Assembly (NCBI GenBank): GCA_018654255.1
Contig: JABILX010000009.1
Span: 123,124-187,123, forward strand
Length of the DNA: 64,000 nucleotides
Direction: 5' to 3'
From: Candidatus Peregrinibacteria bacterium
GTDB taxonomy: Bacteria > Patescibacteriota > Gracilibacteria > UBA1369 > LOWO2-01-FULL-3
The notes beneath the pieces were generated by a model. It ran no database searches, had not been told where the DNA came from, and worked only from the letters and a program-made list of their open reading frames with translations. Below, piece after piece: positions 46,731 to 55,413 of the stretch (positions are counted from its first letter, which is position 1; each line of letters opens with the position of its first letter). The position numbers and the translations under genes are program-made.

Positions 46731-49700
46731 GAGAATTTTGGATTTAAAGTTGGGGCTATTTCGCCTTTTTCCATTCTTAACCTTACATTGTCTATGAATT
46801 TTTGACTTCTAGATTTATTTGCATGTCGTAAAACGATATCTCCTACTTTTTCTTCCCCAGGGTCTTGATAATCTGCCTGATGTGTTTGTCCGAGGACTTG
46901 GAATCCTAATAGATTGGCCATTTTTACTCCTCTTGTGTCCCCGTAGAGACCAGCTGCTCTGAAAACTTTTGGTTTTGTACCTGTAATTGATTCAGTCAGG
47001 ATTGCACCTTTGACCATTTCGTAATAGGCATCTTTTGTATTTTGAGTTGGTTTTAGTCCCCATTCTGCTTTTGATCCACTGGCTGTCCCTATTGGTAAGT
47101 GTCGGAATCCATGATTTTGAATGCTGATATGTGGATATTTTGCGGCTTCTTTTAAGGCTGTCCTGATTCTTGGGTTGCTTAGGGCGTTTCCTGTAACAAA
47201 AAGGACTACTGGAACAGGAGGTTTTTTGCTCATTACGTTGTTTATGAAATTAAGTACATTTTTTTCTTTGTCTTTTGAGTAGTTGCTACAAATGTCAAAA
47301 GTTAAAAGCACTTTGTTTTCGTTTTTTTCGATTCTTTTTGCTACTCCCTCTGGTTCTTCTTCAAATTTTCCTTGTGGAATACCTTTTAGTTGTTTTTCAA
47401 TTTTTTCTAATGATGGGTATCCATGTTGTGCGATTATTTTGTCGATTTTTTCTTTGTCGCCACTTTTGAAAATTTTGATAAGGTCTGTTGTTGATAATTT
47501 TAATTTCTCTTCGGTAGTTTCCTCTTTTTCAGCAGAGCTTTTGACTTCTCGTACTGGCTCGCTTGGCTCGGTTGGTTGTGCGAAGTTGGTAGGGCCGATG
47601 AAGTTATTATTAAGATCTGGAGTTTCTGGCTCCCAGTAAGTAATGTTCATGGTGGATTTGTCTCTTCTTCTTAAGTTCCCTGCTCCTCGTCTTCCGTGGT
47701 TTTCTCCTGGTTCTGAAGAAACTACTATTACGTTTTGGAAGCCTTTTTTTCGCAGGTGACCTATGGTATTTGAAATGTTTTGCCAGGTGTTCTGTGACAG
47801 GCGTTCTCTTCCTACTGGATTGTCTTTTTCTTCTAGAAGTGGGAGGTATCGTGGGTCTGATGCGAGATAATCAATTTGTTCTTGAGCTTCACTGACTTTT
47901 CTGCTTTTTGTTCCACCACTGAAAATCAATTGAGGGCGTATGCCGACTTCTCTCATTTTGAATGATATCTCTGCTCCAACTTGTGCCCTGTATTTGTTTC
48001 TTGCTGGATTTGGTCCATTCCCTAGGACTAGGATAGCTGTTTTTCCTGGGAATTTTCTTTTGTCGATTGTTGGGATGCGTATTTGTGGGGTGTTTTTTGA
48101 GATTCTTGCTGGTTGTTGTATTTGATGTGTTGTTGGGGTGAATGTACTAGCTGTCTCTGGTCCTGAGCTTGGTGATGATGATCTTCTGACTCCATCAAGA
48201 TCTGGAAGAGATGTTCTTTTGTAGTTGATTCCCAAGGCTGCTCTTACTACTGTTGAACAGGTTTTGTACCAGCTTCGGAGAAAACTATCTTCTCCGCTGA
48301 CTGCTCTTCTGTATATTCTTCTTCCTTGGTTTCCGCATAAAAGTTTCTGTGCTTTCTTGGATTCTGGAGAACCGCTTGCACAAAACCTTCTGACAAGTGC
48401 TCGATTAGTTATATCTATTCCTAGATCTTTTTGTAGATGAATCATGAATGCTAATTGTGCAGGACCTCCTGCTCCTCCGTCGTGGTGTGATAGATAGAGT
48501 AATCTTAATTGATCAGGAGTGCTTAGTGCACTAAAGTCTTTGACTCCTACACCGTGTTTGCGATGGTATATCTCGTATTTTTCTTTATTTCTCTTGATTC
48601 CCATTATTACGGAATAAATATTTATGTATGGGTTGCATCTTGAATAATTCAATACGGCTTTTTTCCCTTCGAATGCGTATTGTGAAAGATCTACTTGTAC
48701 TCTACCTTTGTTATTTGGATATTCTATTCCTTTGTTTTTTTGGCCTTTGATCATGGTTCTGATGAATGGGTCGTTACTTGAGAGTGCTCTTGGTATGAAT
48801 GATCGCCATGTTTTGTGCATTGGTTGTCCTAAACCTGTGGCTTGACTGCCTGTATTTTTCAAGAAAGGATTGAAGGTACTTTCTGCTTTAACGATTCCCC
48901 AAACTGCGGAGATCATATTTCCCATTCCATGTGCTTTACACACTGCTTTTGAATAATTGTATATATTTTCTCCTTCGCTAAGTGATGAGTTGTATTCCCA
49001 AAAAACAGTTTGTTTTCCATTTATTGGTATGCTGATTTTCACTCCTTCGTAATTCCAGAATTTCCCGTTTCTTTTTATGTTTCTGTCTAGACCTCTTATT
49101 GCGTCTCTTTTTAGTTTTGGGTTTTCTTGCATTCCTCCTGTTTTTTCATATTCTTCACCGCTATAGGTTTCTGGCGGGAGATCGTATCCTCTTGAGGGGC
49201 TTGTTGCCTCATATGAGTCATAGCTTGACTCTCCAGTGCTTCTTGTAGAGGCTTCTTGTGCTAGGAGTTCTTTTAGCTTTGCTTCATCTGTGAGTGGGGG
49301 ATCGAGTACATAAACTATGTCACCAGTGTAAGTTGCCAAATATCCACCAGTTTCGGTGTCTCTATATCCAACCCTAGGTCCTGAGCTTGTTCCGACAATA
49401 CCTCTTTCTCCCAGGCGTTGGCGACCATCTTCGGTGATTATGAGAATTTTTGTGTATCGTGGTGGCATTATGTCGCCAAGGCCGATTCCCATTTCGTGGT
49501 TTTGGCCTGTTAATTCGTTGAATTTTAGGTAATTGATTCTGAGACCTCCATCCGATTGAGTATCTGTGTATTGAGCGAGTCTTCGGTTCATTTCTTCTGG
49601 AACTTTTTCTTTGTTTCCGTTGAGTAAGCCTACGTTGAATCTAAGATCTTTTATTGTTGAATTTTTGATTTTTTCCAGGTCTTTCGCTCTCATTGTTGGA

Positions 49701-51766
49701 GAGATTTTTTCTAGTTCTTTTTGTAGAGTTTCTTGAAGTTTCTGGCTTTCTGGGGATTGATGTTCTGTGGTTGTGAATGCTGAGATTGACTCTACATAGC
49801 CAGGAATAGGGACGACTTGTCCTTCTGTGCTCAGGGTTGTTCCTACGTCGCCTGCTAGGTCGCCTGTGGTTCTGTGCGATCTGTTTACTCGGTCTCTCAT
49901 TTCTGTCAGAATGAGGCGTGCGAGGTCTTCTGATCCTTTTGATTTGAAGTGCACTCCATCTGGTGCCATTCTGTCCAAATTTGGATCGATTTCTTTGTAT
50001 TTTGTGTCTAAGTCAAATAATTCGATTTCTCCTTTGGATGCCATTTGTCTTAATAGTTCGTTTGTTTGTAGTGCTTTTGTTCCGAGTTGGGCTTTTTTGT
50101 AATCTGATCTCATGTTCTCATCTGTGTTTGATGGGATGGTGACGATGAAAACTTTCTCAAAGCCTCTTTCTTTTGCTCTTGAGTATAGGTTTTTGAGTCG
50201 TTGTGCTACCATTTCTGGGGTGGTTTTTGCGCTTCGGTTTAAATCGTTTGTTCCACCTTGAATTACTAAATATGGCGACTCTGTTGGGTCGACTCTTTCT
50301 AGTTGTTTATCGATTGAGTTTTTTTGTGTTCTGCTTACGGTTACTCTTCCTCCGCTTGCGAATCTTTTATATTTTCCGAAATATCTTTTGATCCCTGAAT
50401 CTGAAATCCCTGCTCCTATTGAGTCTCCGATTAATGTGATTTTTTTCGCTGTTTCTTCTAGTGTTAGGGGAGCTTGTTGAGTGGTTTCAACCCCTTTTAA
50501 TCTTCTTATCTGTCTTATCCATTTGTTTGCGTTGTCTCTTACGTCCTCATGACCTTTGTAGCTTTTGTGGGCATCTAATCTGGCTTCGCAGCCTAGATTG
50601 CCTCTAGACGCTCTCCACATTTCTACGAAACCAAATGCTCTGTGAGATCCATATGTGCAGTGGACGAAAGCGCCTCCACCAGGTTTATTTAGTGCTTCAA
50701 ATGCTTCCCACATTTCTTTTGTATATTTTGTCATTATATTCTGCAAACTACCATTTGGCATGTATATGACTTTGACTCCGTGTTTTTTCCAGGCATCTCT
50801 TTCTAATTTAGTTCCGCTCATTATGATTACTGTGTGGATTTTTTTCTCCTTAATCATTCTTGCGACAGCTGCTTCTATTCGCTTTTTATCATAAATGTTT
50901 TTTCCTTTGCCTGTAACTGGATCCTTTACCCTTAACCTTCCGGGCGCTCCACCTCTGTAGTTTGAACCACTAAATCCTTCGATTTCTGTTAGGTTTGATA
51001 CGAAGTAATTTTCTGGTTTGAGAGAGTTTCTGCTGAGGTATTTGTTTTTTATCTGCAAAGGATCTCCCGGTGCTACATCTTTGGTTTCAAGTTTTGAAGC
51101 TTTTTTCTTGTTAGATTCGTACAAGATTCCGATTATTTTTTGTGCTTGTTCTCGGCATTCTCGGTGCCCTCTAGATGAGTTGTAATCTTTGTTGGCTTCC
51201 ATTGCTGCGCTTCTGTTGATTCCTCTTGTAGCTCGCCATATCTCTGTGAAGGCGACGGCTCTGTGCATCCCAAATGTACAGTGAATGAAGGCAGTTCCTT
51301 TATCCAATGCTTTGAAAGCTTCTATTATTGCTTTGTGATTTTCTGTGTTTTGAAAGAATTCTAAAAGATCTGTTTCTTCTGTTCTTAATTCTATTACTTT
51401 TACTCCTAGTTTTGCCCATTCTTCTTTTTCTGCGTTTATGCTTGCAGGATCTCCTTTGTAATCTCCGGGTGTTTCGAATGTTATTACTTTTTCTATTTCT
51501 GGATGTTTAGCGTGAATTTCTCGAACTGCTTTTCTGGTTCTTTCTGGGTTTGGAGTGGTTGAATTTCGTCCTGGAGCACCTCCGAGTAAGTTTCCTTTAT
51601 CGATTGTTCTTAGATTTTTAGTCAGACTTACTTTTTCTTTATTTTCTGTCACTGGTACAACTTCGGCACTTAAGTTGGTTCTTGAATAATCAGCTATTGG
51701 TTTTAGCTGTTCTTTTTTCTCCGGATTTTCTTTTGGTATGTTTGTTTTGCTCATTTTTGGGTTCAT
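46727..51766 (-). CDS. Giant multidomain protein: two Cys-phosphatase-like domains, SGNH hydrolase, SLT-like, DUF218, NodB-like
   Basis: A 1679-residue protein. Domains in order: a dual-specificity-phosphatase-like domain (about 45-215, CTFGMHR with Cys163/Arg169); a second copy (about 255-430, CTYGSHR, Cys370/Arg376); an SGNH hydrolase (440-630, GDSIG at 447, GGTND at 504, DGVH at 603-606); the module shared with the 1351-residue protein (about 760-822); a lytic-transglycosylase-like domain (about 920-1180, Glu962 in AESTFNP); a DUF218 domain (about 1245-1390, LVLGNGP, FSGG, SSEP); and a NodB-like polysaccharide deacetylase domain (about 1480-1665, TFD at 1489-1491, H1552/H1556). In the last domain the second Asp of the usual TFDD is missing. 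No signal peptide or membrane helix is visible. Most domains act on cell wall glycans or phosphate esters. Confidence 0.85.
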   Translation of the reverse strand: MNPKMSKTNIPKENPEKKEQLKPIADYSRTNLSAEVVPVTENKEKVSLTKNLRTIDKGNLLGGAPGRNSTTPNPERTRKAVREIHAKHPEIEKVITFETPGDYKGDPASINAEKEEWAKLGVKVIELRTEETDLLEFFQNTENHKAIIEAFKALDKGTAFIHCTFGMHRAVAFTEIWRATRGINRSAAMEANKDYNSSRGHRECREQAQKIIGILYESNKKKASKLETKDVAPGDPLQIKNKYLSRNSLKPENYFVSNLTEIEGFSGSNYRGGAPGRLRVKDPVTGKGKNIYDKKRIEAAVARMIKEKKIHTVIIMSGTKLERDAWKKHGVKVIYMPNGSLQNIMTKYTKEMWEAFEALNKPGGGAFVHCTYGSHRAFGFVEMWRASRGNLGCEARLDAHKSYKGHEDVRDNANKWIRQIRRLKGVETTQQAPLTLEETAKKITLIGDSIGAGISDSGIKRYFGKYKRFASGGRVTVSRTQKNSIDKQLERVDPTESPYLVIQGGTNDLNRSAKTTPEMVAQRLKNLYSRAKERGFEKVFIVTIPSNTDENMRSDYKKAQLGTKALQTNELLRQMASKGEIELFDLDTKYKEIDPNLDRMAPDGVHFKSKGSEDLARLILTEMRDRVNRSHRTTGDLAGDVGTTLSTEGQVVPIPGYVESISAFTTTEHQSPESQKLQETLQKELEKISPTMRAKDLEKIKNSTIKDLRFNVGLLNGNKEKVPEEMNRRLAQYTDTQSDGGLRINYLKFNELTGQNHEMGIGLGDIMPPRYTKILIITEDGRQRLGERGIVGTSSGPRVGYRDTETGGYLATYTGDIVYVLDPPLTDEAKLKELLAQEASTRSTGESSYDSYEATSPSRGYDLPPETYSGEEYEKTGGMQENPKLKRDAIRGLDRNIKRNGKFWNYEGVKISIPINGKQTVFWEYNSSLSEGENIYNYSKAVCKAHGMGNMISAVWGIVKAESTFNPFLKNTGSQATGLGQPMHKTWRSFIPRALSSNDPFIRTMIKGQKNKGIEYPNNKGRVQVDLSQYAFEGKKAVLNYSRCNPYINIYSVIMGIKRNKEKYEIYHRKHGVGVKDFSALSTPDQLRLLYLSHHDGGAGGPAQLAFMIHLQKDLGIDITNRALVRRFCASGSPESKKAQKLLCGNQGRRIYRRAVSGEDSFLRSWYKTCSTVVRAALGINYKRTSLPDLDGVRRSSSPSSGPETASTFTPTTHQIQQPARISKNTPQIRIPTIDKRKFPGKTAILVLGNGPNPARNKYRAQVGAEISFKMREVGIRPQLIFSGGTKSRKVSEAQEQIDYLASDPRYLPLLEEKDNPVGRERLSQNTWQNISNTIGHLRKKGFQNVIVVSSEPGENHGRRGAGNLRRRDKSTMNITYWEPETPDLNNNFIGPTNFAQPTEPSEPVREVKSSAEKEETTEEKLKLSTTDLIKIFKSGDKEKIDKIIAQHGYPSLEKIEKQLKGIPQGKFEEEPEGVAKRIEKNENKVLLTFDICSNYSKDKEKNVLNFINNVMSKKPPVPVVLFVTGNALSNPRIRTALKEAAKYPHISIQNHGFRHLPIGTASGSKAEWGLKPTQNTKDAYYEMVKGAILTESITGTKPKVFRAAGLYGDTRGVKMANLLGFQVLGQTHQADYQDPGEEKVGDIVLRHANKSRSQKFIDNVRLRMEKGEIAPTLNPKFS

Positions 51767-51777
51767 TTAATCTCCTA

Positions 51778-51806
51778 ATTATACCAAAAAACAGGTTAGA
51801 TTTCAA
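51778..51806 (-). promoter_or_regulatory. Promoter of the 1679-residue gene (shared motif)
   Basis: Minus strand TTGAAA (51806-51801), 17-bp spacer, TATAAT (51783-51778), then AGGAG as SD before the ATG at 51766. The block CCTGTTTTTTGGTATAAT differs by one base from that of the giant LRR operon (22242-22270). Confidence 0.75.
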
Positions 51807-51860
51807 TGGGGAGGGTTGAAATTGGTTGATTTTGGGACTGAAAAGAGGGAAAATTCGGGT

Positions 51861-52349
51861 ATGAGAATTTATAGAAGAAAAAGAAGTTGGACAGATGATG
51901 AGTTGAAAGTTGCCGTTAAAGATTCTACGAGTTATAGGCAGGTCATTCTTAAGTTAGGATTAAAGCCTGCTGGAGGAAATTATGATCAGGTTAAAAAGTA
52001 TATTTCTGAGTTGAAATTAGATGCGAAACATTTTAATGGCAAAGGGTGGAGTAAAGGGAAACAAGGTATTGGTAAACCAAGAATCGCATTGCGAGATATT
52101 CTGAAACGTGGTACATATTTTCAGAGTTATAAATTGAAAAAGAGACTTTTCAAGGCTGGAGTGAGGTATAAATGGTGCGAAGAGTGTGGTTGGGACAAAT
52201 GTACTGTTGATGGATATTTGCCATTAGAATTAGACCACATTAATGGTGATAAATATGACAACAGGTTGGAGAATTTGAGAATTTTATGTCCCAATTGTCA
52301 TAGTTTAAAATCTACTCATAGGGGTAGAAACATATTAAAAGCTCATTAA
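51861..52349 (+). CDS. HNH endonuclease
   Basis: From ATG at 51861 the protein has 162 residues. An N-terminal helical DNA-binding-like part (RSWTDDELKVAVKDSTSYRQ) precedes an HNH nuclease core: WCEECGW, LELDHINGDKYDNRLENLRI, LCPNCHSLKSTHRG, with two CxxC zinc knuckles and the catalytic DH. Such stand-alone HNH proteins are typical of phages, homing-type elements and defence loci. It ends 3 bp before tRNA-Leu. Confidence 0.88.
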   Translation: MRIYRRKRSWTDDELKVAVKDSTSYRQVILKLGLKPAGGNYDQVKKYISELKLDAKHFNGKGWSKGKQGIGKPRIALRDILKRGTYFQSYKLKKRLFKAGVRYKWCEECGWDKCTVDGYLPLELDHINGDKYDNRLENLRILCPNCHSLKSTHRGRNILKAH

Positions 52350-52352
52350 AAT

Positions 52353-52438
52353 GCCCGGGTGGTGGAACTGGTATACACGCAACACTTAAAATGTTGTGGT
52401 CTCTGGCCATGCGGGTTCAAATCCCGCCCCGGGCACCA
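52353..52438 (+). tRNA. tRNA-Leu(TAA)
   Basis: An 86-nt class II tRNA with acceptor GCCCGGG/CCCGGGC, anticodon loop CTTAAAA (anticodon TAA), a long variable arm, T loop TTCAAAT, discriminator A and encoded CCA. Confidence 0.95.
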
Positions 52439-52444
52439 TCTGAC

Positions 52445-52473
52445 CAGGCTTAACTAAAGCTTGATTTTTTTTT
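52445..52473 (+). terminator. Rho-independent terminator after tRNA-Leu
   Basis: CAGGCTT (52445-52451), loop, AAGCTTG (52457-52463) with one G-T pair, then A and a run of nine T. Confidence 0.8.
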
Positions 52474-52615
52474 GTGCAAAGAGTAAGGTTTTCCAGGTTT
52501 GTAATCTGATCAGCGACGTGTTTGTGCTTTCTTTCATATCGCAGATCTGCAAACCAAGAACCGGCCATTTTGGCCACGGCCTCGATTGGGGTCAAAAATT
52601 CTTAACCAATCCAGT

Positions 52616-53407
52616 ATGAGTACAGAAAGAAAGCGTCAGTTTTTGTTGGGCATTTTTGTGATGTCTTTGATTCTGGCGAATATGTTGGGGGCGAAAGTTA
52701 CAATGTTTGATGTTCCAGGTTGGCTGGCTGCGCCATTCAATGTGATTTTCTTTCCGATTATCTGGCTTTTTAACCAGATTTTGAGCTTGACTGCTAACGA
52801 TCCGTTGGCATACAAGTTTTTTAACACAATCAATGTGTCTGTGGGGATTCTCACGGTTCCGTTGATGTTCTTGGTAACAGATGTGGTTGAAGAGGTTTGG
52901 GGACGAAAAGTTACGAAGGATTTTGTTCGTGTAGGAGTTATATCGATGCTTATCATGATTGTTATTACTTGGATTTCTGTTCAGCTTCCGGTTGGCCGTT
53001 TTGCAGGTGCTGCTCCTGATCAATTGGAGCCTTTGACCAATGCGTATAATGCGTTTTTCTCGACTAGTATTAGAATGGCGATTGCGAGTGTGATTGCTTT
53101 TTATCTTGCTCAAATGCACGATATTTGGGCTTTTAATTTTTGGAAAAAGAAAACTAAAGGGCGATTTTTATGGTTACGAAATAATTTGTCGACGCTGGTG
53201 AGTCAAATTGTTGATTCGACTGTTTTCATGTTTGTTGCGTTTTACCATCCGACGAATTTCCCTGCAGGTTTGGTTATCAAACTTGTTCTGCCTTATTACA
53301 TTTTCAAGATCTTGTTTGCGTTGATAGATACACCGTTTGCTTACCTTGGAGTTTGGTGGGCACGCAAAGGAGGTGGAAAGGAAAAGAAGCTTGCGAAAGC
53401 GGAATAG
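52616..53407 (+). CDS. Queuosine precursor transporter family (YhhQ/VUT)
   Basis: From ATG at 52616 the protein has 263 residues and about six membrane segments. LANMLGAKVTMFDV, VGILTVPLMFLVTDVVEEVWG and the later STVFMFVAFYH region match the VUT/YhhQ family of vitamin-uptake-type transporters, which import preQ0/preQ1 for queuosine tRNA modification. The match is good in pattern; the substrate is from family knowledge. A TTG 30 bp upstream would add an unlikely extension. Confidence 0.85.
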   Translation: MSTERKRQFLLGIFVMSLILANMLGAKVTMFDVPGWLAAPFNVIFFPIIWLFNQILSLTANDPLAYKFFNTINVSVGILTVPLMFLVTDVVEEVWGRKVTKDFVRVGVISMLIMIVITWISVQLPVGRFAGAAPDQLEPLTNAYNAFFSTSIRMAIASVIAFYLAQMHDIWAFNFWKKKTKGRFLWLRNNLSTLVSQIVDSTVFMFVAFYHPTNFPAGLVIKLVLPYYIFKILFALIDTPFAYLGVWWARKGGGKEKKLAKAE

Positions 53408-53419
53408 GAGTGAAAAATT

Positions 53420-54139
53420 TTAATTAAACCTCTCAAAATACACGGCCTCCTTCGGGAGGCCTTTTTGTTGCAACATTTCTTGGACTTGGAGGACCATGTT
53501 TTTTAGTCCGCATATGTAGGCGTTGGTTTTTTGGAGGTTTTCTGGTGTGAGTTTTTCTAGGTATGCGGTGACTCGGCCTTCCTTGCCGCCTTGTGCTACC
53601 CAGTCTTCTGACTCTGGTTGTGAGAGGGTTGTTATGTATGTGAAGTTCTCGTGTTGTGTTGCTAGGGCGGAGAGGTCGTCCTGGTAAAAGAGGTCTTTGA
53701 TATGCCTTACGCCGAAGAGGAGATGGAATTTTTGGTCTGGGTTGTTTGGGAGTTGTTCCTCGAGGATTGATTTTAACGGCGCTAGGCCTGTTCCTGTGCC
53801 GATAAGGAGGACTCGTTTGTCTGGGTTGGTTTTGAACGTGAAGTGCCCCACAGGTCCAATAAATTCGATTTCTTCTCCTGGCTTTAATGAGTTGAGATAA
53901 TTGCTGCCTTTTCCTTTTTCAATAAGTTTGATACAGAGTTCGAATTGGCCTTTTGTAGGTTTGCTTGAAATTGAATATGAACGCATTATGAGTGGTTCGC
54001 CTTCTGGCTGGGGGAGCTTTATCGTGATGAATTGACCGGCTTTGTATTCGAAAGCTGGGTCTTCAGTCGTGAAAGTTAATTCAAAGACGTTGTATGTGAG
54101 GTCTGTGTGTTTTGTGAGGGTTGCTTTTGAGGTGTCCAT
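53420..54139 (-). CDS. Ferredoxin-NADP reductase-like flavoprotein
   Basis: The 239-residue protein has the FNR layout. A FAD domain carries MRSYSISSKP (FAD phosphate/isoalloxazine binding) and GPVGHFTF; a NAD(P) domain carries LLIGTGTGLAPLKSIL and CGLKNMVLQV near the end. It probably transfers electrons between NAD(P)H and a ferredoxin or flavodoxin partner not seen here. Its last codons overlap a perfect terminator for the convergent transporter gene. Confidence 0.9.
   Translation of the reverse strand: MDTSKATLTKHTDLTYNVFELTFTTEDPAFEYKAGQFITIKLPQPEGEPLIMRSYSISSKPTKGQFELCIKLIEKGKGSNYLNSLKPGEEIEFIGPVGHFTFKTNPDKRVLLIGTGTGLAPLKSILEEQLPNNPDQKFHLLFGVRHIKDLFYQDDLSALATQHENFTYITTLSQPESEDWVAQGGKEGRVTAYLEKLTPENLQKTNAYICGLKNMVLQVQEMLQQKGLPKEAVYFERFN
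53444..53466 (+). terminator. Terminator embedded in the convergent reductase gene
   Basis: GGCCTCC, loop TTCG, GGAGGCC, then five T: a perfect 7-bp GC stem with a stable tetraloop. It ends the transporter transcript yet lies inside the reductase coding sequence, so the same DNA encodes part of the reductase C-terminus. Confidence 0.9.
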
Positions 54140-54209
54140 ATGGCGGGTTTGATTTGAAGGTATTTTATATGGATTTTAATAATAATGAAAGTTTGATAGA
54201 ATGTGAACC

Positions 54210-54791
54210 ATGAGACTTATCATTACACGACATGGCGAAACTTTTTGGAACAGGAAGCATTTGATGCAGGGAACTATCGACTCTGAGCTTTCTCCGACTG
54301 GTCTTTATGAGGCTGAGAAGTTGGCCAAGCGTTTGAAGAATGATCATTTTGATTACATTTATTCGAGTCCTTTGAGCAGGGCTAAGCTGACTGCCGAGGA
54401 AGTTGCTCGTTTTCATCCCGACGTGACTTTTGAGGTTGTTGAAGATTTGATTGAAAGGGATTTTGGGGAATTTGAAGGGAAGACAAAGAAGGATATTGGT
54501 TGGCATACTTCTCCGCATCCTGAGCCGCCAGAGGGAGAGTTGTCGAGTGACAATGTTTCTAGAGCAGGGCAGTTTATGTCGTATTTATTGAAGATTCATA
54601 AGAAAAGTGATGTGGTTTTGCTTGTTGCTCATAAGCATATTAATTCAGCTATTATCGCTTCGTGCCTTGGGACTGATTGGGATTCTGTTTATGATATGTC
54701 TGAGTGGAAGAATACAAACGTTACGATTATTCAGGTTGATAAAACGGGGGATGGGGAGGTTGTTTTGTTGGATGATGCGAAGCATTTGTAG
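54210..54791 (+). CDS. Histidine phosphatase (phosphoglycerate mutase) family
   Basis: The 193-residue protein starts LIITRHGETFWNR, the catalytic phospho-His motif, followed by SPLSRAKLTAE, IERDFGEFEGK and LLVAHKHINSAI with the second His. The family covers cofactor-dependent mutases and broad phosphatases; the substrate is unclear. The ATG lies seven bases after TAGAAT (54197-54202), so the transcript may be leaderless. Confidence 0.92.
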   Translation: MRLIITRHGETFWNRKHLMQGTIDSELSPTGLYEAEKLAKRLKNDHFDYIYSSPLSRAKLTAEEVARFHPDVTFEVVEDLIERDFGEFEGKTKKDIGWHTSPHPEPPEGELSSDNVSRAGQFMSYLLKIHKKSDVVLLVAHKHINSAIIASCLGTDWDSVYDMSEWKNTNVTIIQVDKTGDGEVVLLDDAKHL

Positions 54792-54946
54792 AAGTCTCGA
54801 ATTCGGATGGGGAGACTTCGGGGGGGGGTGACATAACTTCGAGCGGTATTTTGTCTTCCCGACAAAGTTTTTTTACAGGTTGGGGGAATTGTTTGTCGGG
54901 AAACAAAAGCTCACATTGGCTTTCTGTCAACGTCTTAACGCTTTGC

Positions 54947-54985
54947 AAAAAAACCGACTCCCATTTTGTGAGAGCCGGCTTTTTT
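54947..54985. terminator. Bidirectional terminator
   Basis: A run of seven A, CCGACTC (54954-54960), loop, GAGCCGG (54972-54978, one A-C mismatch) and six T. It can serve the phosphatase gene on the plus strand and the membrane protein genes on the minus strand. Nothing else coding is evident in 54792-55013. Confidence 0.7.
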
Positions 54986-55013
54986 GTTCTAGAATTTTTT
55001 GCCCTAAAAACTC

Positions 55014-55403
55014 TTATACAAAGTAAGTGGAATAACTTAGACATCCTCCAATAATTACCATCATTAGTCCGCCTAGATATTGAAATCCAACGTGTTCACC
55101 CATTTTGATTCCTTTTTTGAGAAGAGATCCTGGAAGGAGTAAATAAAAAGCTCCTTTTAGGAGCATTCCCCAACCCATCAATGTTACAAGTAGCCATACA
55201 TTCCAAGTCCAAACGTTGTACATATTTACAACAATAAGTCCGCTGATGAATAGTAGTAACATGATTGGAAGAAGAGCGACATGGTCTTTTTCCCAACCTT
55301 TGAAAAGTTTTACCCATACGTTTGCGTATAGGATGTGTGATAGTCCGAACACAACAAGAAATGGTCCGAGTATCATTGCAATCATCATTGCTGGTAATTC
55401 CAT
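55014..55403 (-). CDS. Small four-helix membrane protein, paralogue 1
   Basis: A 129-residue protein with four membrane segments and the conserved WEKDHVALLP loop. It is paralogous to the adjacent gene (55414-55794): LLVTLMGWGMLLKGAFYLLLPG matches LLVTLIGWIWLIKGAAYFLLPG. The function is unknown; small integral membrane proteins of this kind are found in many CPR genomes. Confidence 0.75.
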   Translation of the reverse strand: MELPAMMIAMILGPFLVVFGLSHILYANVWVKLFKGWEKDHVALLPIMLLLFISGLIVVNMYNVWTWNVWLLVTLMGWGMLLKGAFYLLLPGSLLKKGIKMGEHVGFQYLGGLMMVIIGGCLSYSTYFV

Positions 55404-55413
55404 GAAATTGAGG

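Noticed and set aside
52386..52595. 69-residue minus-strand frame over tRNA-Leu
   Set aside because: It is antisense to the tRNA; its GAGFEPA-type string is a known artefact of translating tRNA complements.
54727..55044. 105-residue minus-strand frame
   Set aside because: It overlaps the phosphatase gene end and the bidirectional terminator; the sequence is Pro-rich and without motif.
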